Assembly (NCBI RefSeq): GCF_022458895.1 | Contig: NZ_JAINFL010000024.1 | Coordinates: 1-33,113 of the forward strand | Direction: 5' to 3' | DNA length: 33,113 bases | Source: Roseihalotalea indica | Lineage (GTDB): Bacteria > Bacteroidota > Bacteroidia > Cytophagales > Cyclobacteriaceae | Shown: positions 1-7,647 of the stretch, piece after piece | Position numbering within the stretch: position 1 is the first letter of the stretch | Layout of the letters: the number at the start of each line of letters is the position of its first letter | Translations under genes and position numbers: made by a program | The notes under the pieces: model-generated | The model's database searches: none | What the model saw: only the letters and a program-made list of their open reading frames with translations | Told to the model about the DNA's origin: nothing

Positions 1-552
1 TACTCTCGCTCTGAAATTTGATACACAATTAGAAAAACTCAGTCAGAATTAATGCTTGCCTATTTTTATTCAATATTAGGTCATAACTCAAAAGCAAAGT
101 TGACATTTTGCCACTCAATGTTACATAAGTCAGGAATAGCAGTTTGCGATTCAATCTTATTTTTTTAATAAAAAAATTATAATAAATACAAATCATGACT
201 CCGCGGTAAAATGTTTGTGTAAATTATACTTTAAGATTTAAAGTATAGAGTAAAAGACTTTCCTTGCTTAAAAAATTACATTACATATTACACATACCTC
301 AACATTCTTATAATCCCACCCCTTGTTAGTTAATATCAAATTTTTTGATCAACAACAAAACAAAACGCTTTTCACACCAGAACTAGTGTCATTCTCACCA
401 AAAACCAATATTTAATTACTTCCTTTACAAAATAATTTAAACACAAAATTTAAAAAAATTAGTGTATTATCAGGCATTTGAGGCTTATTGCCTGGGGAAA
501 AAAAATTCTTTCTTCAGCTTATTTAGAATATTTAATTTATATAAAGAAAGAT
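1..552. other. AT-rich gene-less flank
   Basis: No open reading frame with family resemblance is visible in this very AT-rich stretch. A small inverted repeat (471-476 with 489-494) is followed by an A-run, so it is not a classic terminator for the + strand. Nothing else can be supported. Confidence 0.5.
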
Positions 553-649
553 AATGGCCCCCAAAATTAGGACAGCAGTTTAAGCGGCAGCCGCCTTTAG
601 GTTTGTAGCATAGTAAAATTTTAAGAAAGCAGCGTCCGACGCCCGGTAG
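553..649. mobile_element. Short IS-end-like remnant left of the IS110 element
   Basis: About 100 bases containing a sequence that looks like an IS terminus (purine-rich end, then ggacagcagttta). Two GC-rich blocks resemble the micro-insertions seen in the neighbouring transposases: about 584-597 and about 633-646. No coding sequence remains, so neither the element family nor the blocks can be tested by reading frame. The 13-mer at 584-596 is identical to one at 32775-32787, inside a tested insertion of the right-hand IS3 OrfB. Confidence 0.35.
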
Positions 650-661
650 TTGCTATTGAGC

Positions 662-900
662 TGTGAATATGTGGGCCATCGTGGCGCGATAACTCGAAGG
701 AGTTATCCATATATTCACATCCTAACCACCAGCCTAAGTGCACTACGGCAGCCGCTAGGAAAGACCGTGCCACGGCGGCCTACACCGCGATTTAGACTTA
801 AGGCTGGTTTTCAAGATAAGCTACAACCGGGTGGCCGGGCCATAGAAATTCAGGTAAAGGCTTAGAGCCCGAGACCTAGTAACAAGCGGGGCGCCCCGTG
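662..900 (+). ncRNA. Candidate IS110 bridge-RNA region
   Basis: The non-coding end upstream of the transposase is strongly structured. The first stem pairs 662-674 plus 689-695 with 700-719: 20 bp with one G-U-compatible mismatch and a 4-nt loop, once the 14-nt block at 675-688 is removed. A second stem pairs 729-738 with 797-807. A weaker third pairing around 815-821 with 859-864 would enclose a loop containing catagaaat (841-849), which recurs just past the transposase stop (2093-2101). IS110 elements are known to encode a bridge RNA with target- and donor-binding loops in a non-coding end. The folds are seen in the sequence; the RNA assignment is inferred from position and family. Exact RNA ends are unknown. 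Confidence 0.5.
675..688. repeat. 14-nt GC-rich micro-insertion inside a palindromic stem
   Basis: The block gccatcgtggcgcg lies between the two halves of the left arm of an otherwise near-perfect 20-bp inverted repeat (right arm 700-719). Removing exactly these 14 bases restores contiguous pairing. Because this site is non-coding, its length estimate does not rely on guessing missing codons. Confidence 0.75.
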
Positions 901-942
901 GCGCTTTGATAGTATCTTGATTTTGTAACCAAACTAACCGCG

Positions 943-2090
943 ATGGAAACTTTGTTTTTTATTGGAATTGACGTTAGCGCCCGGCGCCCGGCAAAAGAAC
1001 CCTAGATTTTGCCGTCCGAGACCAGAAGCATCATCTCTTCTACATTAAGGTGGACAACTCGCAAGTGGGGTTAGAGCATTTTAAGGAAGTCTGCTTGGCT
1101 AATAAGGTCGCTCTTGAGAACAGTTTAATTTGTTGTGAACACACCGGCATCTACAACGGGGCTGCCCCAGCCAAAATGTTCTAAGTTTAGCTACCCAAGA
1201 GCACCTCTCGCTATGGTTGGAGTCTTCGCTGCGCATCAGAAGAACATTGGGATTGCAGCGTGGCAAAAGTGGCCGGCACCCGGCGATAAAATAGATGCAA
1301 TCCGGATCAGCGAATATGCTTTTCGCTATGCCGATCAGGCTACTATTTGGCAGCCAGAAAGACAAACCATCAGTAAGTTACGTCAATTGGTCTCTTTGCG
1401 AAAGAGGTTACTCAACGCCAAGAACGCGCTGAAAGTCCCTTTAGGTGAAGTCGTTAATTTTCAAGATAGGAAGCTTCAAAAGGAAATGGAAAAGCTTAAT
1501 ATAAAACCTATTGAGGCATTGGAGAAGCAGATCGCAGAAGTAGAAAAGAAGATCAAAGTCCTCATCAAAGAAGCCTACGCGGCGCGGACCACTCTCTTAA
1601 GCATCTGTTTGATCTGGTTACTTCGGTAGACGGGGTCGGTGAAGCGGCCGCCGCTGCGGTAGTTTTTTGTGAGATGATCATTACCACGCGGTGGGCGCCA
1701 CTAACGAATTCAAACTCTTTAGCTGTCCGAGAAAATTTGCTTGCTATTCGGGTGTGGCTCCCTTTGAACATAGTTCAGGTACCAGCATCCGAGGGAGTAC
1801 TAAGGTGAGCCATATGGCTAACAAACAGATGAAGAAGTTACTACATATGGCGGGGCCACCCTGGCCGCACTATCAGTCGTATCTGGCAAAGGAGAAATGG
1901 CCCATTATTATCACCGAAAAGTAGAGCAGGCGGCCCCCGCGGGGGCAAGAATAAACCGGGGGGCCGGGCCCTGCTCGTTTTAAATGCAGTACGTAACAAG
2001 CTCATTCACCGAGTTTTTGCCTGCGTGAGAGACAATAGGAACTGGGTCGCCAGGCGATATGAAAAAAACTATACACCGGCTCTTGCTTAA
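943..2090 (+). pseudogene. IS110-family transposase, frame broken by GC-rich micro-insertions
   Basis: Translation from the ATG at 943 gives METLFFIGIDVS, the RuvC-like DEDD start of IS110 transposases, then breaks at 979. Skipping short GC-rich blocks at 979-992, 1158-1171, 1271-1284, 1573-1586, 1686-1699, 1853-1866 and 1930-1943 (14 nt each) and 1644-1658, 1956-1970 and 2043-2057 (15 nt, in frame) restores one frame to the TAA at 2088-2090. That is 1005 nt, or 334 codons plus stop, a normal family length. The restored protein has the EHTGIY and KSDKIDA acidic motifs and the C-terminal Transposase_20 part (YSGVAPFEHSSGTS, with the likely catalytic serine, then MANKQMKKLLHMA). No other frameshift or stop interrupts it. 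As written it cannot make a full transposase unless the blocks are bypassed. Confidence 0.85.
979..2057. repeat. Set of ten 14-15 nt GC-rich micro-insertions in the IS110 transposase
   Basis: Examples are gcccggcgcccggc (979-992, a doubled 7-mer), ggggctgccccagc (1158-1171), ggccggcacccggc (1271-1284), gggccaccctggcc (1853-1866) and gcggcccccgcggg (1930-1943). Many are partly palindromic. All are far more GC-rich than the flanking transposase codons. Seven shift the frame by 14 (2 mod 3) and three add 15. The in-frame ones are inferred only from composition and from missing counterparts in the family, so they are less certain than the frameshifting ones. Confidence 0.8.
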
Positions 2091-2107
2091 ACCATAGAAA
2101 TCCCGGT

Positions 2108-2317
2108 ATGGATGGTAAAAGAAGGGCAATTGATAATATTTTTGTAGAGAGTCTATGGCGTTCAGTGAAGTATGAATACCTTTATTTACGGAGAGCAGAA
2201 AGCGGTCAGGAACTATACCAAGGATTGCATAATTATTTCCAGTTCTATAATAGTGAGCGTCTTCATCAGTCGTTGAAGTACCAAACCCCGGAAGCAGTCT
2301 ACCAAAGATTGGCGTAA
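2108..2317 (+). pseudogene. IS3-family OrfB (DDE integrase) C-terminal fragment
   Basis: Sixty-nine codons matching the end of an IS3-family OrfB: MDGKRRAIDNIFVESLWRSV, then YNSERLHQSLKYQTPEAVY. This is the DNIFIERLWRSVKYE region, which carries the catalytic Glu, plus the usual C-terminal tail. The first two catalytic Asp residues and all upstream coding sequence are missing; the IS110 element lies immediately upstream. The ATG at the start is only an internal Met. The subgroup appears to differ from the IS3 element at the right-hand end of the window. No GC-rich micro-insertion is seen in it. Confidence 0.85.
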
Positions 2318-2372
2318 AGTTATTCAACTGTTCAACTAAAAAAAGAAAAAAACTGTCTTAAACTACGGGTCC
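2318..2372 (+). mobile_element. Putative right end of the truncated IS3 element
   Basis: Right after the OrfB stop, a purine-rich run leads into actgtcttaaactacgggtcc, whose reverse complement resembles an IS3 terminal repeat and loosely resembles the left end of the right-hand IS3 at 31952. A GC-rich stretch follows (about 2367-2380) and could be another micro-insertion, which cannot be tested here. Confidence 0.4.
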
Positions 2373-3926
2373 TCTACCGCCAATAGGATTTTTTGCTCAG
2401 GACTGGTGTCAACGTTGTATGAACTGATTAGTAACATAAAAATTCAGCAAGAGAAAGAAGGCTATTGTTAATTAACCCCGGTGCTACATACACCCTGACC
2501 GACACGCAGATAAGCTACCTGAGTGCAACTCATCTGGTATTAACAGGGCACCCTACAATCTCTTTGTCGCACCCAATGGCAGGGATGCTACGAACTAATG
2601 TTTCTATAAGTCCTGAAGGTGTGGGAGGTTGACGCCGACGGTAATCTTATCTGTTAGCGATTATTGAGCATCGTTCCCATTGGTCACCTATCGAGTGATA
2701 AGATGTAGTTGCACTGCTACAGATGCCATTGGCAAAAAAACACTTGTACTACACTATGGAAGATAGCCCTTAGATAGAAGTATTCTAATTGGTTATCACC
2801 AAGCAACTACAAAAGCCATTACCTTAATGAGCATAGTCTCCATGGACAACGTAAACTTACGTATTATGTTCGAGTACATTCAACCTCAAGCATGGAATAG
2901 GCATAACTACCTCGGAACAGCTTATCAAATCTATCGGGCAAAAAAAGTAATCATCGTCATGGTGAAACGCCGCCTTTAGTGCAGAAATGGATATGGTAAT
3001 TGGCAGAATTTAAAATCTTCACTACAGACCGAAGAAAATAATTTCATGAGAAAATTTACTTCTTCATCTTCATTCATAAAAATTTATTTCGCAAGAATTA
3101 GTTTTATCTGCTTCTATTATTGAACAAAGCAAAATTCTTCGCAAGCTATCTATTAGCTAATTTCAACCTGTTTTAAAGCAATTCCACAATACATATATAC
3201 TTAGTTGAAAATACCTATATCCTTTTCTATAATATCATTTTTTGAATTAAAGTTTACAACTCTTTTTCTATCATATATTTAAAAATCTTGGAATAGATGA
3301 ACTATCAATATGTCATTTTGCCATAATTACCTTTCTATAGTCGCTCTACGCTATCTAATGGCAAAAGGATATTCGTTAATATTACATTTGCTGAATTTGT
3401 TTTTTTAACGATACAGTAAAGGTTCATTGCGAATAACTTACTGAGCAACTTTTACAGTAAAATACCTTTCCAAGACACGATATAAATACATAATTTTACA
3501 TCAATAAAAACCAGATAAGTTAGACTTCTAAGTTTAAAAAGACTTTCTTCCGTTACTTATAGCTATAAGTTGGTTACCTTATTCTGTACAGAAATCTTAA
3601 AAGTTAATGCAGGATACTTAAAGTAGTATTTAGATGTATCCGAAAGTCAATCTTAGTTGTTATAGTTTTAACTTGAGTCCTTAATGTTGATAAACTGATT
3701 TGAGACTGTTGTCACCTAGTAATTGCTGATATGAACTTGTTCGGATCAATACCGAGGGTATCAAAACATCTCATTTTATCTTGAGACACCAAAGGGATCT
3801 TAAAGGAATGGAATTGGCGAAAGACTTATTTTCAATGAGATGTATATAACATCAGTTTTAAATAATACTCCAAAATTGTGCAATCATTCGTTATGAATTT
3901 AAAATCTAGTAATTGATTAATTTGCT
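2373..3926. other. Decayed gene-less stretch before the EPS operon
   Basis: About 1.55 kb without a convincing gene. The stretch 2470-2630 (+) translates without stops for roughly 50 codons, starting NPGATYTLTD, and looks like a fragment of a lost coding sequence of unknown family. Another short open stretch runs 2827-2979 (+). From about 3040 to 3926 the DNA is AT-rich, with stops in all frames. A promoter for the following operon is expected near 3926, but I do not see a convincing Bacteroidota TTTG / TAnnTTTG pair. Confidence 0.45.
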
Positions 3927-4325
3927 ATGAAGCACTGTATCCTAGTAGTTGAAGATAATGTTATGATGAGAAAGTTTTTGTCTCATCTATTTGCTAAGAA
4001 ATACGAAGTAATAGTAAAAGCTTCTGCTGAAGAAGCTTTGATTTGGCTGGATGAAAGAAATTATCCCGACTTAATTATTTCAGACTATGAGCTAGATGGC
4101 TTAAGCGGATTTGAATTACTAGAAAGGCTTCAAATCTCTGGGCTTTATCAAAAAATACCCTTTGTCATTCTATCTGGTCAAGGAAAAAGTGAATTTAGGA
4201 TTAAGTGCCTGGAAGCAGGTGCTGCCGACTTTATTGTCAAACCATTTAACCCAGTAGAGCTAGAGTTGAAAATGAGCCGAATTATTCAAGATAAATCAGC
4301 GAATTATAGCGCGACGGATATCTAA
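3927..4325 (+). CDS. Single-domain response regulator (receiver domain)
   Basis: A 132-aa protein that is entirely a CheY-like receiver domain. The acidic pocket is E9/D10 (VVEDN), the phospho-acceptor is D53 (IISDYE), the switch Ser is S83 (VILSG) and the conserved Lys is K105 (IVKPFN), so it should be phosphorylatable. There is no output domain. It is first in the EPS operon, 11 nt before a gene whose N-terminal half is a degenerate version of the same fold. This suggests it transmits a two-component signal to polysaccharide initiation or to the operon as a whole. No histidine kinase is present in the window, so its partner is unknown. Confidence 0.9.
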   Translation: MKHCILVVEDNVMMRKFLSHLFAKKYEVIVKASAEEALIWLDERNYPDLIISDYELDGLSGFELLERLQISGLYQKIPFVILSGQGKSEFRIKCLEAGAADFIVKPFNPVELELKMSRIIQDKSANYSATDI

Positions 4326-4336
4326 CCCATACGCAT

Positions 4337-5542
4337 ATGACAACAATCATTATTATTGGAGATCAACAACTATCAATGATAGGGGAAGCGTTGCGCAATG
4401 AGTACCAGAGCATTTCGTTTTCGTCTATAGAATATTTTTCCGACTATCTATCCAATTGGCAGACGGCTCCTTGCGTGATAGTGTTGGGCGAAACAGTTGG
4501 CCAATTGACCTACATAGATGTGCTGACTCACCTCCACGAAAAAGGTCTGGACAAAAAGTTTCCAGTACTTTTAGTCAGTGAACATAACACTCCCGAGCAT
4601 ATACAAGAGGCTTTTGCATATGGGGTAACTGACCTAATCTTTTTGCCTTTGAATATGCAGCAGTTAAGCAAATTGGTGCAACATGTAGTAGAACTGAATA
4701 TCACGATCAAAAAAAGTGCAGAAAAGGTTTCGGAGAAAACCAAGCAATTAAATAATAAAAAACAGTATTTTCTTCAACCTAGTAAAGAATTTCAGATGCC
4801 ACTAAGTAAGCGGACATTTGATATTTTGGTATCTTTCAGCCTCTTACTCTTGCTCATACCGCTATTTATTGGACTGGCTATTGCTATCAAGTTAGAGTCA
4901 AAGGGGCCGGTGTTTTATTATTCTAATCGGGTAGGCACCGGGTATAAAATTTTCAAGTTTTGGAAATTCCGCTCTATGCGACAGGATGCCGACCAGTTGA
5001 TTGATAATTTGAAACACCTGAATCATTATACTGAAGAAAAGAAAGAGGTAACTGTCACCGAAGTAGCTTCTCCCCCTGTTATTGACGATAGTATTCAGTG
5101 GGATCAGTTTCTGATCAAAGATGACCAATTGATTGACGAAAATACATTTGATGAATATATGGCATCAGAAAACAAGAATATGTTCATCAAAATCCCGAAT
5201 GACCCTCGCATTACACGAGTAGGGAGATTTATTCGGAATACCAGTATGGACGAGCTACCCCAACTCTTCAATGTATTAATAGGGGATATGTCGCTGGTGG
5301 GAAACCGTCCCTTACCCCTTTACGAAGCGGAGAAACTAACCTCCGATGACCTCTCCAAACGCTTTATGGCCCCAGCTGGTATTACCGGATTGTGGCAGGT
5401 TACCGAACGAGGCAAACGCGACACATCGGAAGAAAGCCGGAAAAAGCTGGATATTGAGTATGCAGAAAACTACTCCTTCTGGCTGGATATGAAGATCTTA
5501 GTAAAAACCCCTCTGGCTGCCTTTCAGCATGAGAATGTATAA
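4337..5542 (+). CDS. Receiver-like domain fused to polyprenyl-phosphate sugar-1-phosphate transferase
   Basis: A 401-aa protein. Residues 1-120 have the alternating pattern of a receiver domain but lack the phospho-Asp (around GE at 51-52) and the Lys (L in FLPLN, 102-106). A linker follows. Residues 157-401 are a bacterial sugar transferase domain (PF02397): KRTFD at 158-162, one hydrophobic hairpin (163-185), KFRSM at 210-214, NDPRITRVGRF near 288-298, the catalytic Asp-Glu in SMDELPQL (D305/E306), SLVGNRP and GITGLWQV. This family moves a hexose-1-phosphate from a nucleotide sugar to a membrane polyprenyl phosphate, the committed step of EPS repeat-unit assembly at the inner membrane. Only one membrane segment is present, as in small monotopic PglC-type enzymes. 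Sugar specificity cannot be read from the sequence. The acidic insertion at about 217-285 seems common in Bacteroidota members, from memory. Confidence 0.88.
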   Translation: MTTIIIIGDQQLSMIGEALRNEYQSISFSSIEYFSDYLSNWQTAPCVIVLGETVGQLTYIDVLTHLHEKGLDKKFPVLLVSEHNTPEHIQEAFAYGVTDLIFLPLNMQQLSKLVQHVVELNITIKKSAEKVSEKTKQLNNKKQYFLQPSKEFQMPLSKRTFDILVSFSLLLLLIPLFIGLAIAIKLESKGPVFYYSNRVGTGYKIFKFWKFRSMRQDADQLIDNLKHLNHYTEEKKEVTVTEVASPPVIDDSIQWDQFLIKDDQLIDENTFDEYMASENKNMFIKIPNDPRITRVGRFIRNTSMDELPQLFNVLIGDMSLVGNRPLPLYEAEKLTSDDLSKRFMAPAGITGLWQVTERGKRDTSEESRKKLDIEYAENYSFWLDMKILVKTPLAAFQHENV

Positions 5543-5554
5543 CCATAAGATTAT

Positions 5555-7561
5555 ATGAAAAAAACAGTACTAATTACAGGGTTAGCAATATTTCTGCTTG
5601 GTTGTGAAAAGATATGGCAAGATGAGCCTAATACAAATCAAGAAAATAGCAGCCTGGATCAGGCTATCATCACCGAAGATTTTGATTTTAAAACAACCTC
5701 GGAGGTTAACTTAACTGTTTCAACCCTTGATAATGAAGATAAGCCCCTGTCCGGAGTTTATCTTTCCGTCTATTATGTATTGGATACCGTACCTATATAC
5801 CAGGGAAAAGGGATCACTGCTGCAGATGGAACCTTGAAGTTTTCTATGAGCTTACCCTCTTTTGTTGAAGAATTAATAGTAGAAACCGAGTATATCGGGT
5901 TACCCCGCATGCATACAGTAGCAGTGCAAGATGGTGATAACCAGCTTACCGTAGGCGGACGGCTCTCACCTGCTACTTCGGGAAGAACCGAGAAATTACC
6001 CTCCCGGGCTAATGCACGTCAGGAAGTCTCTTCATTGTCTTATTTAAGTAGTTATGATGGTGACGGTGTGCCTAACAATCTACTACCTGTCAATGACTAT
6101 ATTTCGCAGGATTTACTTGATTTGATTAACACCACATTACCCGAGCGCTACCCCGTACCTACCTATAACCCGGAATATTTAAGTGATGATCTTAGCGCAG
6201 ATGCACAGTTGCGAGACTCTGCAGAGGTATGGATAACTTTTGTGCATGAGGGGGCCGGTTGGCGTAATACGTTGGGATACTACACCTATGATCTTAGCAC
6301 TCCCCCCCAGTCAGTAGATGATATCGAGGATTTTTATGTGATTTTTCCGAATGTGTCTTTTAAATATGAGGGCGGCAACCTTCAATCCGGGAATAAAGTA
6401 TCACTTGGTACGTTCCCGGCTAATACGGGTATCGGTTGGTTTTTAATCCCCAATGCATGGAATGGCTCCGAGCCGATTGTCCAATCAGGCATAAAGTACT
6501 CTGAAAAAGATTTTAACACTTTCACCGGCGAACAGTACCGGCAACATACGGTATTACTCAAAGATAAGACCCGAGAAATCTTATTACTAGGGATGGAAGA
6601 CACCTCGCGTCCTGGAGGAGATAATGATTTCAATGATGCAGTATTTTATGTTTCTGCCAATCCGTTTGAAGCACTAATTACTGATAACTTAGAATCCACA
6701 AAAACGGTGGGAAATGATATCGATGGAGATGGGGTTGCCGACCAAAACGATGCCTACCCCAATGATGCTACCCGAGCATTTGATATTTACACGCCCGGAG
6801 AAAATAGCTTTGGTAGTGTTGGGTTTGAGGATAACTGGCCCCAAAAAGGAGATTACGACATGAACGATGTAGTGGTTGAGTACAACTACCAGTTTGTGAC
6901 CAATGCAAGTAATCGAGCTATAGAGATGATTGCTCAATACAAATTGGTTGCTACGGGAGCTTCCTATAGCAATGGTTTTGGGGTGGAATTGCCTGTTGCT
7001 GCGTCTCAGATCAACACCGCTACCATCACGGGGGCTACTTCGCAGTTCAGTGTAGATGGGAAAGAAGCCGGACAAGACAACGCAGTATTCATCATCTTTG
7101 ACGACGCTCATGCCGCTATTGGTGCTTCCGGGCCCGTCAACACCGTATCAAACAAAGCAAAAATCACCCCGGTAAACTTTGAACTTCGTGTAACGTTTAC
7201 CGAACCAATTGCTCTAACTGATCTGGGTTATGCTCCCTTTAACCCCTTCATCTTTGTAGACGGAGATCGAGGACGTGAAGTACATCTGCCCGACTATGCT
7301 CCAACCCAAAAAGCGGAAGCATCTTGGTTCGGTAATATCCACGATACGAGTGACCCTGCTCAATTCCGCTATTATAAATCCAGTAGAAACCTGCCTTGGG
7401 CAATAAACGTACCAGTGAGCTTTGAATATCCTGAAGAGTACGCAGCCATTAATATAGCGCATAAAAAGTTTACCCATTGGGCCGAGCAAGGGGGAAAAGA
7501 TTTTAAAGATTGGTACCTTAATAAAACCAATTACCGTGATGTAAACCATCTTTATAAATAG
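5555..7561 (+). CDS. LruC-domain surface lipoprotein
   Basis: A 668-aa protein with a lipoprotein signal: the N-terminal hydrophobic stretch ends FLLGC, giving a lipidated Cys17. An Ig-like or carboxypeptidase-regulatory-like segment (about 50-125) is followed by a DUF4114-like region with DNDFNDAVFY at about 353. Next come a calcium-binding-type Asp-rich repeat (DIDGDGVADQND, about 389) and DYDMNDVVVEYNY (about 433). This arrangement is typical of LruC-domain proteins of Bacteroidota and some Gammaproteobacteria, whose biochemical function is not established. It sits between the initiating transferase and the export genes on the same strand, so it may be a cell-surface component associated with the EPS. 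That role is inference. Confidence 0.8.
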   Translation: MKKTVLITGLAIFLLGCEKIWQDEPNTNQENSSLDQAIITEDFDFKTTSEVNLTVSTLDNEDKPLSGVYLSVYYVLDTVPIYQGKGITAADGTLKFSMSLPSFVEELIVETEYIGLPRMHTVAVQDGDNQLTVGGRLSPATSGRTEKLPSRANARQEVSSLSYLSSYDGDGVPNNLLPVNDYISQDLLDLINTTLPERYPVPTYNPEYLSDDLSADAQLRDSAEVWITFVHEGAGWRNTLGYYTYDLSTPPQSVDDIEDFYVIFPNVSFKYEGGNLQSGNKVSLGTFPANTGIGWFLIPNAWNGSEPIVQSGIKYSEKDFNTFTGEQYRQHTVLLKDKTREILLLGMEDTSRPGGDNDFNDAVFYVSANPFEALITDNLESTKTVGNDIDGDGVADQNDAYPNDATRAFDIYTPGENSFGSVGFEDNWPQKGDYDMNDVVVEYNYQFVTNASNRAIEMIAQYKLVATGASYSNGFGVELPVAASQINTATITGATSQFSVDGKEAGQDNAVFIIFDDAHAAIGASGPVNTVSNKAKITPVNFELRVTFTEPIALTDLGYAPFNPFIFVDGDRGREVHLPDYAPTQKAEASWFGNIHDTSDPAQFRYYKSSRNLPWAINVPVSFEYPEEYAAINIAHKKFTHWAEQGGKDFKDWYLNKTNYRDVNHLYK

Positions 7562-7563
7562 AC

Positions 7564-7598
7564 ACACACTCCGGTAGACAGCCACCACCAGAGTGTGT
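7564..7598 (+). terminator. Hairpin after the lipoprotein gene
   Basis: An 8-bp perfect stem (7564-7571 with 7591-7598) with a 19-nt loop lies just after the stop codon. No T-run follows, so it may be a partial terminator or an mRNA-stabilising hairpin rather than a strong intrinsic terminator. Confidence 0.35.
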
Positions 7599-7647
7599 TA
7601 CTACAGTCTTACTCCTTACACTAAGAAGCTTATAAAAGCTTGAATTT

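Larger units (their letters stand above)
650..2105 (+). mobile_element. IS110-family insertion sequence, interrupted by GC-rich micro-insertions
   Basis: The element comprises a structured non-coding left end (662 to about 942) and a DEDD/serine transposase reading frame (943-2090). The right boundary lies between the stop codon at 2090 and about 2105, where an IS3-family OrfB tail begins. IS110 elements normally lack long terminal inverted repeats, and none is visible, so both ends are approximate. It appears to sit within or beside an older IS3 element, whose tail follows directly. The body carries at least eleven 14-15 nt GC-rich blocks that break either the transposase frame or a non-coding stem. 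Confidence 0.75.

Noticed and set aside
471..494. Hairpin as an intrinsic terminator
   Set aside because: The stem is 6 bp and is followed by A residues on the + strand; there is no T-run in the correct place on either strand.
650..865. 71-codon + strand open frame
   Set aside because: It lies across the IS110 non-coding end, including the hairpin and GC-rich blocks, and has no family resemblance.
1135..1629. 164-codon open frame as a separate gene
   Set aside because: Its start is out of frame with the transposase. From 1285 on it is simply the middle part of the IS110 transposase between two micro-insertions.
1691..1924. 77-codon open frame as a separate gene
   Set aside because: It is the Transposase_20 part of the same IS110 protein, read between the micro-insertions at 1686-1699 and 1853-1866.
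979..2057. Micro-insertions as random sequencing errors
   Set aside because: Random errors would be mostly 1-2 nt and in homopolymers, not repeated 14-nt GC-rich blocks in two elements. A systematic assembly artefact is not fully excluded without reads.
979..2057. Micro-insertions as target-site duplications or ordinary IS footprints
   Set aside because: Flanks do not show a consistent duplicated sequence matching the blocks, and block sequences differ from one another and from the flanks.
979..2057. Micro-insertions as ribosome-bypassed elements in mRNA
   Set aside because: An equivalent 14-nt block also breaks a non-coding stem at 675-688, so a translation-only explanation does not cover the data.
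6689..7111. 140-codon antisense open frame
   Set aside because: It lies inside the well-supported LruC lipoprotein gene on the opposite strand and has no recognisable features.
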